Positions 10,803 through 25,800 of a stretch of 64,000 bases of DNA are shown in pieces. This DNA comes from Owenia fusiformis. Taxonomy: Eukaryota > Annelida > Polychaeta > Sabellida > Oweniidae. The translations under genes were made by a program, and so were the position numbers. Under the pieces are notes generated by a model. It had not been told where the DNA came from. It worked only from the letters and a program-made list of their open reading frames with translations, and made no database searches. The DNA is taken from NCBI GenBank assembly GCA_903813345.2, contig CAIIXF020000001.1:34691366-34755365 (forward strand). The letters are read 5' to 3'. How positions within the stretch are numbered: position 1 is the first letter of the stretch; each line of letters begins with the position of its first letter.

Positions 10803-13800
10803 GTACCCACCTTGTGTTTATACATGTCAGAGGTCAGATCTGTATTGAAAAAATGATTTTCCAGTGCTTACACAATTTTGATGGTGCTAATTTTACTTAG
10901 CTATAATGTATGAACAAAAAATAATTATCCTTATTGCATACAGCATAAATCTTTCTAGAATATTTAAAATACATGTAGTTTAGATTTTTCCTACTTTTGC
11001 AGGTTTATTAGTCTTCTTGATAGTGTGCTTCCCTATATTATACCAAGTTGGGAGTTTAGTATAGGTTCATATAGCAGTATGGAAGTCATTAGACAACTAC
11101 TACCTTTATCAAAGAAGCGCATGTCACTTCTTGAAACCTTTCTTAGGGAATCAGAACTTGGGTAAGAGTAAACAAACATTAATTGTAACATAAAACACCA
11201 GATTTTCTTATAATAAGGCCTTGGACATATAGATAAAAGTAAGGCCTCTGTCACATTTGATCTATGGCAACCGTATAGCAGCCGTACCCTCCCAAAATCG
11301 AGAGAAATATGTAGCATAAAAGATGCGGATGTACGGATGTACGGCTGCTGTAGAGCAAATGTGACAAGGGCTTTAGGCCTAATTTGTCCATGTTTTACCC
11401 TTGTAACGAAGCCATATGGGCAGCTTTGATTTGAAATACTTTCAATTGAAGACCCACTTGGCATTGGGTGCAAATTATACTGGAATATTTTAAAGCATTA
11501 TTTTTAGAGGTGAATGTCATATTGCTATTATATGATTTTTATGAAACATTCTTGCTGAACATACCTGTAGACGAGAAATATATTTAAAATTTCCTAAAAA
11601 ATGTAAACTTATTGATAATTGTTTTAGTCGTCCACCAAGAATACCAAAATTGTTTGTAAATCGCCGGTCTGCAGCCGACCACAAACAAGATCCTAGTCTA
11701 GATCCTGAGTGTAAAAACACAGTCTTTAACCAAATATATGAGGGACTCAAACCCAGGGATAGATATGAAAAACAGTTAGATTACAGGTGAGTTTTTTATT
11801 AAATCACCTGGAATTTCATGTTCATCAATATCAATTAAGTTGAAAATTGTAGAGTGCATCATCAGATCATGAAATCACACTCCAATAAATTCAATATGGA
11901 TTATAAGACATATAAGTCATGCACACACAATATATATTTCATAGCATATTGATTATAAAAAATGCTTGGTGTATATTAATGTTAGTCTGCTTTCATTTGA
12001 TAGAACTAGACTCTACTTGGGGTAGTATAGTGAGCATTAGAGAGTCATGGTCAATGCACTTAGGGGTCAGACAGTTTTAAAAGGATGAGTCTGGGAATGA
12101 GTCTGGGTATCGACTTAGAAAATATTGAAAATTGTAATGTCTGAAAAACCAACTCAATCACACATATTATTAAACTTCAATATCTTATCCTTCTCCTGAG
12201 AGTACAAAAATATCAATTTGTATCACAATTAATGAAGAATATTGGCATCAAAGACAGTGCATACCACTTTGTCAGAATTGAAAAAAAATCAATGGCAAAT
12301 ATTAAATGAATTATTTATACAAAAGGTTTGAAACATATCCTCCAAAACATTGCTTACTTTCTTTGTATAGACATTGAATGGTATTTCTGGATAAGTGAAT
12401 TGGTGTTTATCTGGGTAATCAAGGGATTTTAGTCACTCAAAGTTACTGAGCATCAAGTTTTGAGACTTCAATTGTGTTGGTGAAGTTACACATATTTCAG
12501 TCAAATTCATGCTGAGCACAACATTTTGGTTTCAATTTTATAATCTCAATACATGACCCTGGTGATGAAGAGTCAGAATCAGCCAAAAAACCTACACCGG
12601 AAAACTGTGCTCATTGTGAAAACTAAAAGTGAAGCAACTTTTTTTCTGATATTTCTTACATCAAATGGCAGCCATCTTGTTTTTCCCCCTTCAAATTAAA
12701 CTGGCGGGAAATTCAAAAATTTGAAAAATATTTTAATCCTTAAATATATTTCAAAAATATGATTTTCTTTTAAATTCTTCATGGGTCTTAAGTTATTTCT
12801 TCTTTGTAAGTCATACATGTTGCCATTGGTGTTTTTTTCTATGATAATGACTACTTTTTGTTTTGTTAAGATACTTATTCTGACTCTCAGCAGGGGGTTA
12901 ATCACGGGGTACCATCGAATAATTTTGGCAACGTACCGGAGAACGACATTTTACTAAGAAATGGCAATAATTTAGCTCAATATAATTTTTAACTAGAGTT
13001 CTACTTTGATTTTGACAAAAGTAAGTATTCCATGCAATGGCTATTTCATTCATGAGTTTGTAGGAATTCTGTTGGAACCCAGTTCTGATCAAGTACGAAG
13101 TTATTGAAATCGGCGCAGTCGGACTTTACTCCGAAAGATGGTTTTTCGATTATAACTTTTTACAACATTTAAGTATAGACTTTTGAAAAAAGTACAGAAT
13201 AGTCCTTATACTATTGAATAATTCTGTTATTTCTGATTCACACGACTCTGATTTGTTTAATTAAAAAAAAGTTTTAAAAATATTACTTAGGAACGTAACC
13301 GGAGCTGGGAACGTAACCGGAGCAGATCAGTTGAATTATATAATTTAAAAAAATAAAATATCACTTTTTGCAGATGGCCCAGTCGATATGACCAATGGTG
13401 GGAGTGTAAATTTCTATCTGAGGGCATCATAGACCAAGGGGGAGGTTTCAGGGACAGTCTGGCAGATATGGCTGAAGAGTTGTGTCCATCAGACAATGAG
13501 GTCCCCATGCCTTTGCCTTTCTTTATTAGATCACCCAACCAGGTCAGTGTAAAAGAGGGCTTTTAGTGAAAGTATAAACATGAAAGATTAGCTTCATAGG
13601 CGACATCTATAGATATAATTAAAACTGTATCTCAAGAGACAAATCTCACTTTCAATTTAGGATAATCAATCATGAGCAAATAATTCATTTCTTTTTATTT
13701 CATTTCTCACTGAAATTAACTAATTGATTATCTTTTAAAATCATGAAAAGAAAAAGTCGAATATTCCTTTCTGTAAATATTATAGTTCTCGGCCATGATT

Positions 13801-16800
13801 GGTCAAAAGACCTTGACTTGTTTTGACTTTTGATCATTGTTTTTCAGTCCCATGAAGACTCCAATGTTAATCGTGATGTTTATGTGCCAAATCCACAAGT
13901 TACAATGTTTGAGAAATACGGTTGGATCGGTCAGTTAATGGGAGCGTGTTTCCGAGGTAAAGAAAGCCTTGTTCTATCATTACCATCATTTATTTGGAAA
14001 AAACTAGCAGGAGAAAGTACATCGTGGTCACGTGACTATCCTAGCGTTGATGCAGCTGAAGTGAAACTAATTGATACAATAAGAGCAATGGACAAAGATG
14101 CCTTTGAGGCTTATTTTGGTGAGGGGAGTGAAAGGACTTGGACTACGACACTAAGTGATGGTAGTGTTAAGCTCCTAAAAGAGGGGGGTGTAGAGGAAAA
14201 GGTGCAATATGAAGATAGGTGCAGTTACTGTGATATGGTTCAACAGGCAAGGATGCAAGAATCCCAAAGTCAGGTAGGTCATCTTTAAATACTTTCTTCT
14301 TAACAGCTAGGGATTGTGTGCAAAGATCAACAGCTTTGAAAGAATAATGACAATTTGGTGTAAGATTTCATTTCAGAAAATTGGTAAAATCAAGTAAAAT
14401 ACAAATCAATATTTTCAGTCTGTTTTTAGCACAGGGGTGGGCTTAACCATAATGAAATTAACATCATTTTTCCACAACTGTCCAGATTTGGACAAAAAAA
14501 ACTTTTTAAATTAGACCAGGTCAAAAATGGAATTTAACAAGTAATTTAATGAAGAATGAAATACTCTCATAGGAAATGAAATGATATGTCGCCCATGTTA
14601 ATTTGTCCTTTTAACTCATGCGGTTCACAAAATAACAATATTTTGACCCAAACTCTAAAACAGAATTTAAAACCAAATTTCTATATTTTTGGTATTTACT
14701 TGGCCTTATTTTAGAACAATTGTTGTTTTCATATTTAGGCCTAGCCTGCTGCCGTCTTATCAATTAAAAACATGTGTTATTGTAAATGGGTTCAAATCCC
14801 CCTATTGCATTTGTATGATACTAGAATTGGCTATTATTTAGGCTTGTAATATGTGAAAATACAAAAAAACATGAAATATTTTTATTTTTTAAACTCACAT
14901 TATTTTTTGAGTATCTATTCAAATACTGCATGTAGTTGAACAATAATTTCTACTTAACAACTTTAAAGATGGTAAAATGTGTAAAGTATAAAAAGTCATA
15001 TGCATATGACAATATTAATTGTAAACATTTCAGATCTATACTTTGTTATATGCTAAACCCACAGGGAATCGTATGGAGGGTCGGGCAGAACCCTCCCCAA
15101 CCTCCAAAGTCTACTTCTTTAATAAGGGAAACCGGAAAGTGAAATGTCTAGAAAAATAAAAAAATTATTTAAACTAAAAAATAAGTCAAATCATTAGTAC
15201 ATTAGTTGGGGAGGGTTCTGCCCGACCCTCCATACAATTCCCCGTGGCTATACCATAGCCCATGGCTATACTGGGTATTAAATGTATAATATTTTAAGGA
15301 GCTAAAACAAAATATGTTTGACATGTAAATTGAGAATTTAGAACAAAGTAATTGTTAAACAAACATTTTTTAGTGTTTAAAAACTAACTGTTTCAAGTTT
15401 GAGTATAACATGTGTCAGTTTCAACAAGTTAATCCAATACCCAACTACAATGAATAATGTTTTATAAAAGATGGCAGTGCTGAGTGCAGACACTGCTGCA
15501 ATCTTTGTATCAGCCTAATAGCAGTTGCCTTTGTTAACCCATGGGCATTCTGAATGCCCATGGTTAACCATAATGAACATAGAAATATGACACAACTATA
15601 ATGTTCAAAACAATGTACATACACTACTCAAGCCCCATTGCATTGTGAGCTTGCAAGTGGCAGCAGATCTAATGTAAGGGGCTATAAACATACTAGCAAG
15701 TGGGATCCCATGTTGAGCCAATCACACTCCAAGAAATTGGGTTTGGATTAAATTAATAACCCACATATTCCAAGTAGAGTTTTAGGGAGATAAGTTGGTA
15801 AGATATATCCCGTATCCTGATTTTGAGGTTTCCATATCCAGAACCTCCATATCTCCCGCCCTCCGTCCGTCCGTCAGACAGTCAGTCCCTCCGTCCGTTT
15901 TATGCAAAAAAAATAATTTCAAGATGGCCGCCGCTTTAAAAATGACGGGACTTTTTTGCAAAAATCATAAATTTTTCATTCTAAACCAAAGCAATTAATA
16001 TGATTGTTTGAAATTTTGGTAGTATATTCGCAACATCTATCTATTTCACATATATTCGGTGTTTTTCATCCTGATCCCAGGGGCCATGTATGGGGGGTCA
16101 GGAAAATAGAAATTTTCGCTAATTTTTAGATCTTTCTGAAGTATAGCTTTATTATACTCAAATGAAAGGCAATTAAGAGTAGATTGCAAATATTGTATCT
16201 TTTTTCTGATTCGAGCCTCGTAAAATTCAAAATGGCCGTCTAATGTACGATTTCGCAATAATTTTTCGATCCCTTCAAAGTATGGCTATATAATACTCAA
16301 ATTGAAGGAATTTTGGAGTAGATCACAATTATGGTATTATTTTTCAGATTTGTACCTCAGAAAATTCAAAATGGCTGCTTTGCAGGAATTCGCAATTCTA
16401 AAATCTAAATTTTTCAATTTTAACCAAAGTAATAAGTATAATTGATTGGAATTCGGTAATTGATATTTTGTTCATTGGGATTTGCTACTCCACGGAGATG
16501 CCGTTATTTAGTTTGTTTATTTTTACACCTTATACTATTGAAATGGCCATATGCCCCTGAAAACTCTACTTGGTATAGGATAAGGCAGTTATGTACGGTC
16601 GGTTTGGATATTGGGTTCATCCCTCGTGAGATATGCACATCTACCTTTGGTCTCTACGGTCCCTCGGATAGATATGCATATCTACCTCTGGATAAACCCC
16701 ATATCCAAAACCTCCCAGTACATAACCCTTATATATGTGAACCTATATACTTGATAAGCTATGCTGAAGGATATCTTACTTGTTTACATCCTGTTTGTAT

Positions 16801-19800
16801 ATAAAAAAGGGGTCGAGATGCAGTGGTAGAGAGCAGTGTGCTTATTGCTAATCTGATTATAACCCCGAAGCAGATCACTTTGACATGCCATAAATACTAA
16901 CTTTCATTTTCCTGGCTGCTTCTACAAGTTATTGCCCCATCAATTTAAAATATACTTTTTTCAGTCAATTCCAAATGAGTTTAATACTGCAGTGTTTCCT
17001 CCTATAAAATGATTCATTCTCATTTTTTCTATATATATTCCACCAACCAACAATATTAACCATTAAATCAACAATATTAGACCATAAACCAACATTATTT
17101 TTTGTTAATGGCTCTCAGTAGTATCTAATACTCATACATACAGATCAATTCTTTTTTGTAATACAGGGTTTATGAATTCCTCGTTGAGCTATAGATGTTT
17201 AGTACCAACTTTCACTATTTTCCCTAGGTACTGATTAGACTTTCTAATATGCCAGCTGTACAGCTTATTTGCCAGAAAGGCAAGGAATGCAATTATAATG
17301 AGGTTGATAACCATTGAGCTATACCCCATTTGATAATAGATCTCTTGCTCTAACATATGTCTCAGCTTCCGTGGGTCTATATAAGTTTCATTCAATTCCT
17401 GGTGGTATCTGTTCTTAAACGCCTTAACCTTTGAAGCATTATTTTGATGGTGGTCCATAATGATGTTCCAGACTCTTCTTAATGCTTCTGGTACACTATT
17501 TGGGAAGTCATAATCTGTGACGCCTATCATCACAGGGCTGGTAAGATATGTGTTACTAGTGAATGACTTTATGACGCTTTGTTTGTGAGAAATACCAGCG
17601 AAGCTCTCGTGTGTATCCAGAAAGCCTAAACCTATTTTCTCACTTAGTATTCCTATCCAGGGATCATCGGGGAAGAATGCAGGGGTGTCAATAGACATGG
17701 AATAGAGTTTGTGGATAACGTTAGAGTGTGCTACATAGGCTGTACCAGAGCAGTAACTGGGCCATGCACTGCCTTCGTAATCTTCTTTAGTGATACTGTA
17801 TTTAGGGTGATTGCGCCAAACACGTGTACAACATGGATAGAGATAACATAAACTGAACTGGTTTAGTACATCCTTATTGAATTGTTGAGCATTTAAAAAG
17901 GGGATTAGTTTGAATACATCCACGACTACTTCATCACTTCCCACCATGACATATTGAGCATGTGGGCAGTAGAGTCGTGCCCACTTGAACGCCATAGTTG
18001 TCTTCAGTGTCAGATTTCTATATGAGTCAATGAAGTCCTCTTGGATGACATCTTTATGTAGGGTGCCTTCTTTCTCCAAAGCACTTTGTGCTGTAGTATT
18101 GTTCCCAGGAGATCCAACCAAGAATAATGGCACTACGTTATGCTCTGGAAAGTGTCTGTTTAACAGCCCAGGGCTTAACCATGTTTTCCTTAAAGTAGCC
18201 CTCCTGTCTATATGTGAAATCTTACTTCGTACAAGTACTAGCAAAAACACACTTTTCTCAGTGATACATACATTTGGTTGGTTAATGGTCAGTTTGTATG
18301 GGTGTGGATTACATTGTTTTCCTGCTTTGAAAAATATTTCAGGCACTGGAGATTTAGGGTCCCAAGGTCGAGATTCAATGTTGTCATAGCCCTTTGTGCC
18401 CCATGTTTTACCAGCAGCCAATGCACTACTCTCACCTCCTGAAAGAAAATGAAACTTGTAGGTAATAACATTGAAACTATATATATAACATATTCTAGGT
18501 GTTGGGAAAAGGGCAACTAACATGGCTATTTATGGAGAACTTGGGAGGTATCCACTATTTATAAACATATTTGATAGAATTTGTAATTTTTATGCTCATA
18601 TTCAGGACTCTGATAACCTGTTACTTAGTCAAGCATTTCACAACACAAAAAATCAGAATTTCATGTCATGGTATTCGTTGTTCTTAAAATTGATTAAAAT
18701 ATTAATGAATACTGATGAAATACTAGATATAACGCCAGAAGTATTATCTGAATGCAAGCAAAGTCTAAGGAGCCGATTTCATGAATTCTGGAAGAATAAA
18801 ATCTCTAATGATACATAAAAACGAAAGTGCAATATCAAATTGAGAACTTATAACACATTCAAAAGTAACTTTGCCTATGAAAACTATTTAGATGTTTAAA
18901 ACATTTTGACCTGCGTAGAGAGTTTACTAAACTTAGAATAAGTGCACATAATCTCCAAATTGAACTCGGTCGCTACACAAGACCAAAACCGACACCTCTG
19001 GAAGAGAGAAAATGCGAAACATGCAATATCATAGAAAATCTCCTACACTGTATGAAATATAATAAACAAAGAAGTATAATGTTGTCTAAAATGAAAATGC
19101 CAGTACAAGAAAATCTATTTATTTATTTGATGTCTGGTAAAGATCAAAACTGTATAAATGTAGCAAAATATATATTTACTTCCAGTACCAATAGCTATAT
19201 CTCTAGTGCACCAATGCATCATCATCATTAATAGTAATACTAATAGTTATGTAGTTTTGTTTTTTTTTACATGTTAATGTCTTCTTTTTCCTTCCTTTAT
19301 AATTGTTATAATTTTTGTTTGTACATGTACTTGACCCCCAAGGGGTGTGAATGTACTTGAAGAATAAATAAATATAATATTATATTATCTTCTTCGAAAC
19401 CTTGTGGGAGGTGTGTAGTTGGGGGGGGGGGGGGGGCTTTAGCAAGACTATAAATACATAAGAGATTCTGGCAAACTTTAAGATGTGAATATGATGCATA
19501 CATACAAATACATTCATAATTTTTAGAGTTAAGATTCCTTAAGGTCCTCGGCCTATTTGATTTTTCTCAAATTGATCTTTATTTGTATATTTGGCCCTTT
19601 GCAATACCAGATAGTCTGTTTGCATATTGTTAAGGTTCAAACATGTTCTTTTACATCTCTATTGTTTGACATCATTTGTATCACATGTTAATTTACATGT
19701 GTCAACATCTTTGTTTAATTTGAATCATTCACGATTATTCTACACATAACTGTACAATTAGTCATTTACCTGTCATTGCAAATGCCAGTAGGATAAATGA

Positions 19801-22800
19801 TGCTGTGAGCTCCATCAATATATAGTCCAGGTCCATCATATACATGTAGTTTACTTCCTGTGATTTTCAGTGTCTACATCTTTACTCCTTTCAAGGGCAT
19901 TCTGGGGAATAAAATCTAATACTCTTTATATTGTTCTTTAAATGATCATTTGGAAATCAGCTTCTTATTTTCTTTGATGAAATTCATATTCGATTGGATT
20001 GCCTTCAGCTAATTTTCCACTTTAATATGATAACTATCGTACAAAAGTAATATTGAGTTACTCAGCTATATATATTACCTGGTATGTGGTTTAACTGCCA
20101 TATAGTTTTTCGACATTAAGTGAAAGTTGAACAGTTAACACGTTCATCCTTTATAGGCTCATTAACAAACCTGTATGTATTTCATATTATCCCACGTATA
20201 GCTCGACCAATCTTCATTCATTTAGGAGGCTATGTGTATCAAACATTTCTAGAAAGTTAGGTTCCATGTCAATTGGTTAGCATATCTGTACTGTTACATG
20301 TAGCTCAGGTGCATACTGTGTATAGACCTTGTGCATACATACCATTCAGCTAATGTTTATTCCTGATGTTCATGTTTGGTCCTAAATGTTTCCAAAAGGT
20401 TATGTTTTTTGTCAATTAGCAGGTGATTTCATCTCCTATCTTCAGATATGTTGCGCTTGGTTAGTGCACTGATACCTCAGGTGCATATTGCGAATAAACC
20501 CTGTATATACCATTCAGCTAAAAGAAATGTTTATTCCTGATATTCATTATGCAGTAGCTGCCTGTATTGCCTTGAATAAATAAGATTGAAATCAATAGAC
20601 CTCAATGTTAACCCTTTTCTGTATGTACTATTTTGCCATGCTTAAAGAGTTGTGCTTAACAGTGCACAGATTTCCCATATAAATGTGAGCTATTAATAAA
20701 ATGTACTAAGCTTGTTAACAATACAAAAGAGGTTATTTTTATTTATGGAAAATATTTAATGGTTTAAACTGTTAACAACAATTTATCATAAGCTTTATTT
20801 CAAACATGGCCCAGAGCCCCATGCATGCTGTTTGCCAATTGTTTCTCCGAATGATTAATAAATCAAGTTAACAATGGAAAAATATTGTTAAAAACAAAGT
20901 GCACCAAATTGAAATACGAAAATGGCAAATGGAATGCATACTTTCAAAAAAACTTTATATGTTTAGAATTGTATCCCCAATTTTTAAACCCATTATATGG
21001 TGGCATATTGCAAAATCAGACCCAAGAGTCTTAAAGTGTTGCAGAACTGTAATTAAATTGGTTATTGGTGAGGGAAATATTATGGTAAATGTTAACAAAT
21101 GGACTAATGGTAGGACTTCGAATGTATGTAAAGTATGTAATCTAGAACCTGAAACTCTGAGTCATATGATCCTTAGATGCCCTGGCCATTATGAGGAAAG
21201 GGATGCAATCCTAAGGATTCTTAAATCTGTCGTTAATACAACACAGGATATCCCTAATGATACCATTTTGGGCTGGATATTTGGAGCCTGTGATGTATTT
21301 AATATACAGCAGTATAAAGAAATATCTGTATATATTCATAAAATTTACATAAATAGACCAGACCCTTGGCCTGGCATCACATAATACCATATTGTATATG
21401 TTTACCAATGTACATGTATCACTGTATATATGTTAATTTATCTATTATAAATTTTATATAAAAAATTAATGTACAACACATCAGAAATGGTGGATAAAAT
21501 AAACAAAAACAAAAAAAAAACACAACTAAACACCTGGCTCAAAACAATTTTTTGGTTATTTGGTGTCATGACAAATATATGATGCCATTAATATTCATGT
21601 GGTAGATGGATGGAAAATCAATTTAAAGGATAGGTATCGATATGGTGAACTGAATTTAAACATGTTTTTTTTCTTAAACCAATTATTGAAAACATTCTGT
21701 AAAAAAACACGGTCCTAAATGTAATGGTCACTGATTGACAACAATTTGATGCAAAGATTATTTATATATACATGTATTTTATTTAACTGTTTTTGTTAAC
21801 ATTTTTGTTTTTTAGTGCAATTGTTCTTTGTTCTTTTCGACCAATGAATGAATGAATGAAATAAAATATTCGAACAAAATAGCATATACAACATTTTCTT
21901 AAACCTCTTGGTATTATAGTTATTATATAAATGAAATTTTGGTTGATTTAAAAAAAAGTATTCAAAAAATTAAAACAAAAAAAACAAAATAGATAAAAAT
22001 TAAGATAAACATTTTATGTCATCAACAAGATACTTTTTTAAATCAACCATTGAGAGACCTAAACACGTTGTGTTTATGTCATTTTGTTCCAGTGAGGTTC
22101 GGATAGATGTTTCATTTCATTCCGAGGATATGATACCAAGAACAAAAGAGGTGTCTGATGTGTTTTCTAAAACAATATAGAGAAAAATATATCAATTATT
22201 ATCCCATCGAACGAAGTTCGGAGGGATATAGGGAACGCCTCCGTCCGTCCGTACGTCCGTACGTACGTCCGTCCGTCCGTCCGTACGTCCGTCCGTCTGT
22301 CCGTCCGTCCGTCCGGGCAATAACTCAAATACCGTTGGCCCGATTTTCAAAATGGCCGCTCGTTTCAAAATGGTGGCCATTTTAGTGACGATTTTACAGT
22401 AATTTAGGTGCAATATGTAAAACTGTAATAGCAATATGTTTTAAATGTAAGAAAATTATAAAGGACATTAAAAATGCTACAAATGTAGATATTAAAGAAG
22501 CACATGGCAGCCATCTTGAAAAATGGCGGCCTTTTCTCGTCATTTTACGATTTTTGCTGTAACTCAAAAAATAGTGGAGCGATTTTGTTCATATTTGGTA
22601 TGTGAATACTATAAGCAATGCAGACTGTCTTAAGACACTTTTGGTAGAAGTCGGCCATTTTGAAAAATGGCCACCATTTTAACGTATTTTACTATAACTC
22701 GAAAAGTGGTGGAGCGATTTTGTTCATATTTGGTATGTGAATACTATAAGCATGGCAGACTGTCCTATGACACTTTTGGTAGAAGGCCGCCATTTTGAAA

Positions 22801-25800
22801 AAATTTTTGAAAAATGGCCGCCATTTTAACATATTTTACTATAATTCGAAAAGTAGTAGAGCGATTTTGTTCATATTTGGTATGTGAATACTATAAGCTT
22901 GGCACACTGTCCTATGACACTTTTGGTAGAAGGCGGCCATTTTGAAAAAAAATTTGAAAAATGGCCGCCATTTTAACATATTTTACTATAATTCGAAAAG
23001 TAGTAGAGCGATTTTGTTCATATTTGGTATATGAATACTATAAGCTTGGCACACTGTCCTATGACACTTTTGGTAGAAGGGGGCCATTTTGAAAACAATT
23101 TTTGAAAAATGGCCGCCATTTTAACGTATTTCACTATAACTCGAAAAGTAGTATAGCGATTTTGTTCATATTTGGTATGTGAATACTATAAGCATGGCAC
23201 ACTGTCTATTTCTAATGACGCTTTTGGTAGAAGGTGGCCATTTTGAAAAATGGCCACCATTTTAACGTATTTTACTGTAACTCGAAAAGTAGTGGAGCGA
23301 TTTTGTTCATATTTGATATGTGAATACTTTAAGCATGGCACATTGTCTAATAGAACTTTGGGGAGTAGTCGGCCATTTTGAAAAATGGCCACCATTTTTA
23401 TGTGTGTTATTTTACAAGTACTTGTGCGATTTTTCAAAGATTTTAGAGGTGGCTACTTAAAAGCATATTATTTCTTCTGATGGCAACTTGGCTAGTGAGC
23501 AACCATTTTGAAAATGGTGGCCTTTCTGGTGTGTTGTTTTATGATATTTGCGCTTCGTTTGTAAAAATGCCAGCCATTTCTGTTCGATGGGATTCCCTAC
23601 GCTTTGGCGTTGCCGTTGTTCTGGTTTTTTAATCATATTGTTACCAATCAAAAAATGACCATAAAATGGTGTTAAATTTTCAGAATTTTTTGCTAACTGA
23701 GTTAAGAGAAACATGTGTTCAAAAAATTCACCATATAGATAGATCTTTTCATATTTCTCTTGTTTCATAACTTCAAATGTACATCGATCATATTCCTGGT
23801 CAATGTAGGATAGTACCACCGCCAATAAATATTTTTGACCACTGATCATAACAATATGGTGCAATGACCTTCGATAGCAAGTCGCTACTACAGTCTCAGC
23901 TGTAGTGGCTAGCCTTTATGGCTCAGGGGTAGAGTGTCTTACACTGAGAGCGGAAGGTCCTGGGTTCGATTCCCATACGGGGTATTGAATTTAGCACATT
24001 CTTTTTTGAGTCTAGTATCTGGCTCGGTACACTACAGCTCCCCGACAAGCGTGCCCAAGGGTAGTTACATTGGTGTCAGAAGTGTCCCGTCGTCTTCTAG
24101 GGGGGGATGGTGTAATGACCTTTGATAGCAAGTCGGTACTACAGTCTCAGCTGTAGTGGCTAGCCTTTATCGCTCAGGAGTAGAGCGTCTGAATCTGAGA
24201 GCGGAAGGTCCTGGGTTCGATTCCCGTATGGGGCATTGAATTTAGCACATTCTCTTTCGAGTCTAGTATCTGGCTCGGTACACTACAGCTCCCCGACAAG
24301 CATGCCCAAGGGTCGTTACAATATCATTGTGCTCTAAAAACTATATAGAGCAACATCCTACAGGTGATCAGCTAGTGTTTTCAGTATAGCAGCCTTTCAT
24401 AGCTTACTGCAAATTAAAGTTGAAATTTACATCAAATATCCAAATATACAGTGCGACACTCTGTTTCAATAATAAAATGTCATATCTAAAGTGCCATTTA
24501 AATGTTTTAGCATATCAAAGATATTTTGCAAAACAAAAATGCCTTTCTGTTGATGCATTGGTTTGTTATCCAGAGTCCCTCTTTTTAGAAGTATTTGGAT
24601 CCCCAGCTATGAGAAGCACTTCCAGTGTCCGTGATTCCTTCTCATGTGTTCCATGTGACCATGTTGCTCTTCTTATTGCATAATACATCTACCCAAAACT
24701 AATCTTCCATCAGGACAGTGTTCAAATTTAATGTCAGTTGAGTATCCTGGACAAACCATAGAACTGCCTGAGGAAGTGTAATGCTTGGTTCGTGTCCTCT
24801 GTTTTCGATATTTACACGTAATTGTGTTACATAGACCATTATAAGATGACCAGGACCCCCATTGGCTCCATAGGCAGAATTCTGAAATAATGAAACATGT
24901 TTTTATTTTATTAGTATAGTTCGGAGTAAGGATACCAGCGGTTACCGTTAGTTATTTGGTTTCCTGTATAAGAAAGCTTTTTCGCCATCTAGTGTTTGAT
25001 AAATGAATCAAGGTTTATTCTCGATAGGGAAAGTACTAATCTATCAGAAAACATTAACAAGTTTGGTTAGAAACAGAATTTTTAGAGATGGCGGAGCAAT
25101 TTCAAGACTATGTAGAGCAGAATAATTTTCTGAAACAGGTAATTTTACAGTGGTAGTTCTCTCCAGATTCAGTTATCTCAAAAACGGTGTTGTCACCGTA
25201 TTATTATCTTGTAACGGCAAGCTAGACAAGACTCCAATAAACAGTAGGCACTTTGCTGAGTTAGATCTGTGCCCGTGAATATATTATGAAATGAACCGTT
25301 ATAATGGTACTAAATGGGATTTTTAACTGCAATCTTGACCCTAGGAGGACAGTCAGAGAGTGGCCTCCTTTTAATTTGTCAATAGTATTTATTTGTTTAA
25401 TTATTTATTTAAAGGACCTTTGAAGGAGTTTTCATGATTTTCAGATCTCTGATTTGATTAAGAATTTTCCTCAGACTTTTTCTCTTACTTTCAACTAGGT
25501 TTCAGTGATCTACTATATAGTCCCTTGGATAAATCTGAGCTGATTTGGGGGGGAGTTTTTTTATCTAGGTCAAGGCCAAAGGTTAATACCTAGCTGTTTT
25601 ATGATTTTTGTTTATTCCATTTAAATCTTATATTTATAATACAATATGATTACCTTGGTTGCATCATTATGGCAATTTTAAATTACAAGAAAGGCAATAG
25701 ATGGTATCCCTGGGATAGCCTTGCCCAAGTCGGTATTTTTTACTTATCTGATCTTGAATAGTAACTCTGATTGATATTTATCTGATAAAATATTTGTATT

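Noticed and set aside
16460-16804. 114-codon + strand ORF
   Set aside because: Covers a repeat 3' end and a foldback; no protein-family signal.
18522-18818. 98-codon ORF as a host gene
   Set aside because: Its content and the following broken frame match the tail of a non-LTR retrotransposon.
22158-22434. ORFs rich in RPSVRPSV or RTDGRTDG
   Set aside because: Translations of CCGT/ACGG simple repeats; the same occurs at 8926, 38020, 52777 and 55534.
23912-23985. tRNA gene
   Set aside because: A and B boxes are good but the anticodon stem does not pair and the acceptor ends do not match; it is repeated with a common tail, so a SINE.
24420-24683. 87-codon + strand ORF next to the TSP1 exon
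   Set aside because: No motif; the - strand reading has WSxWGxWS and a phase-matched splice to the collagen exon.
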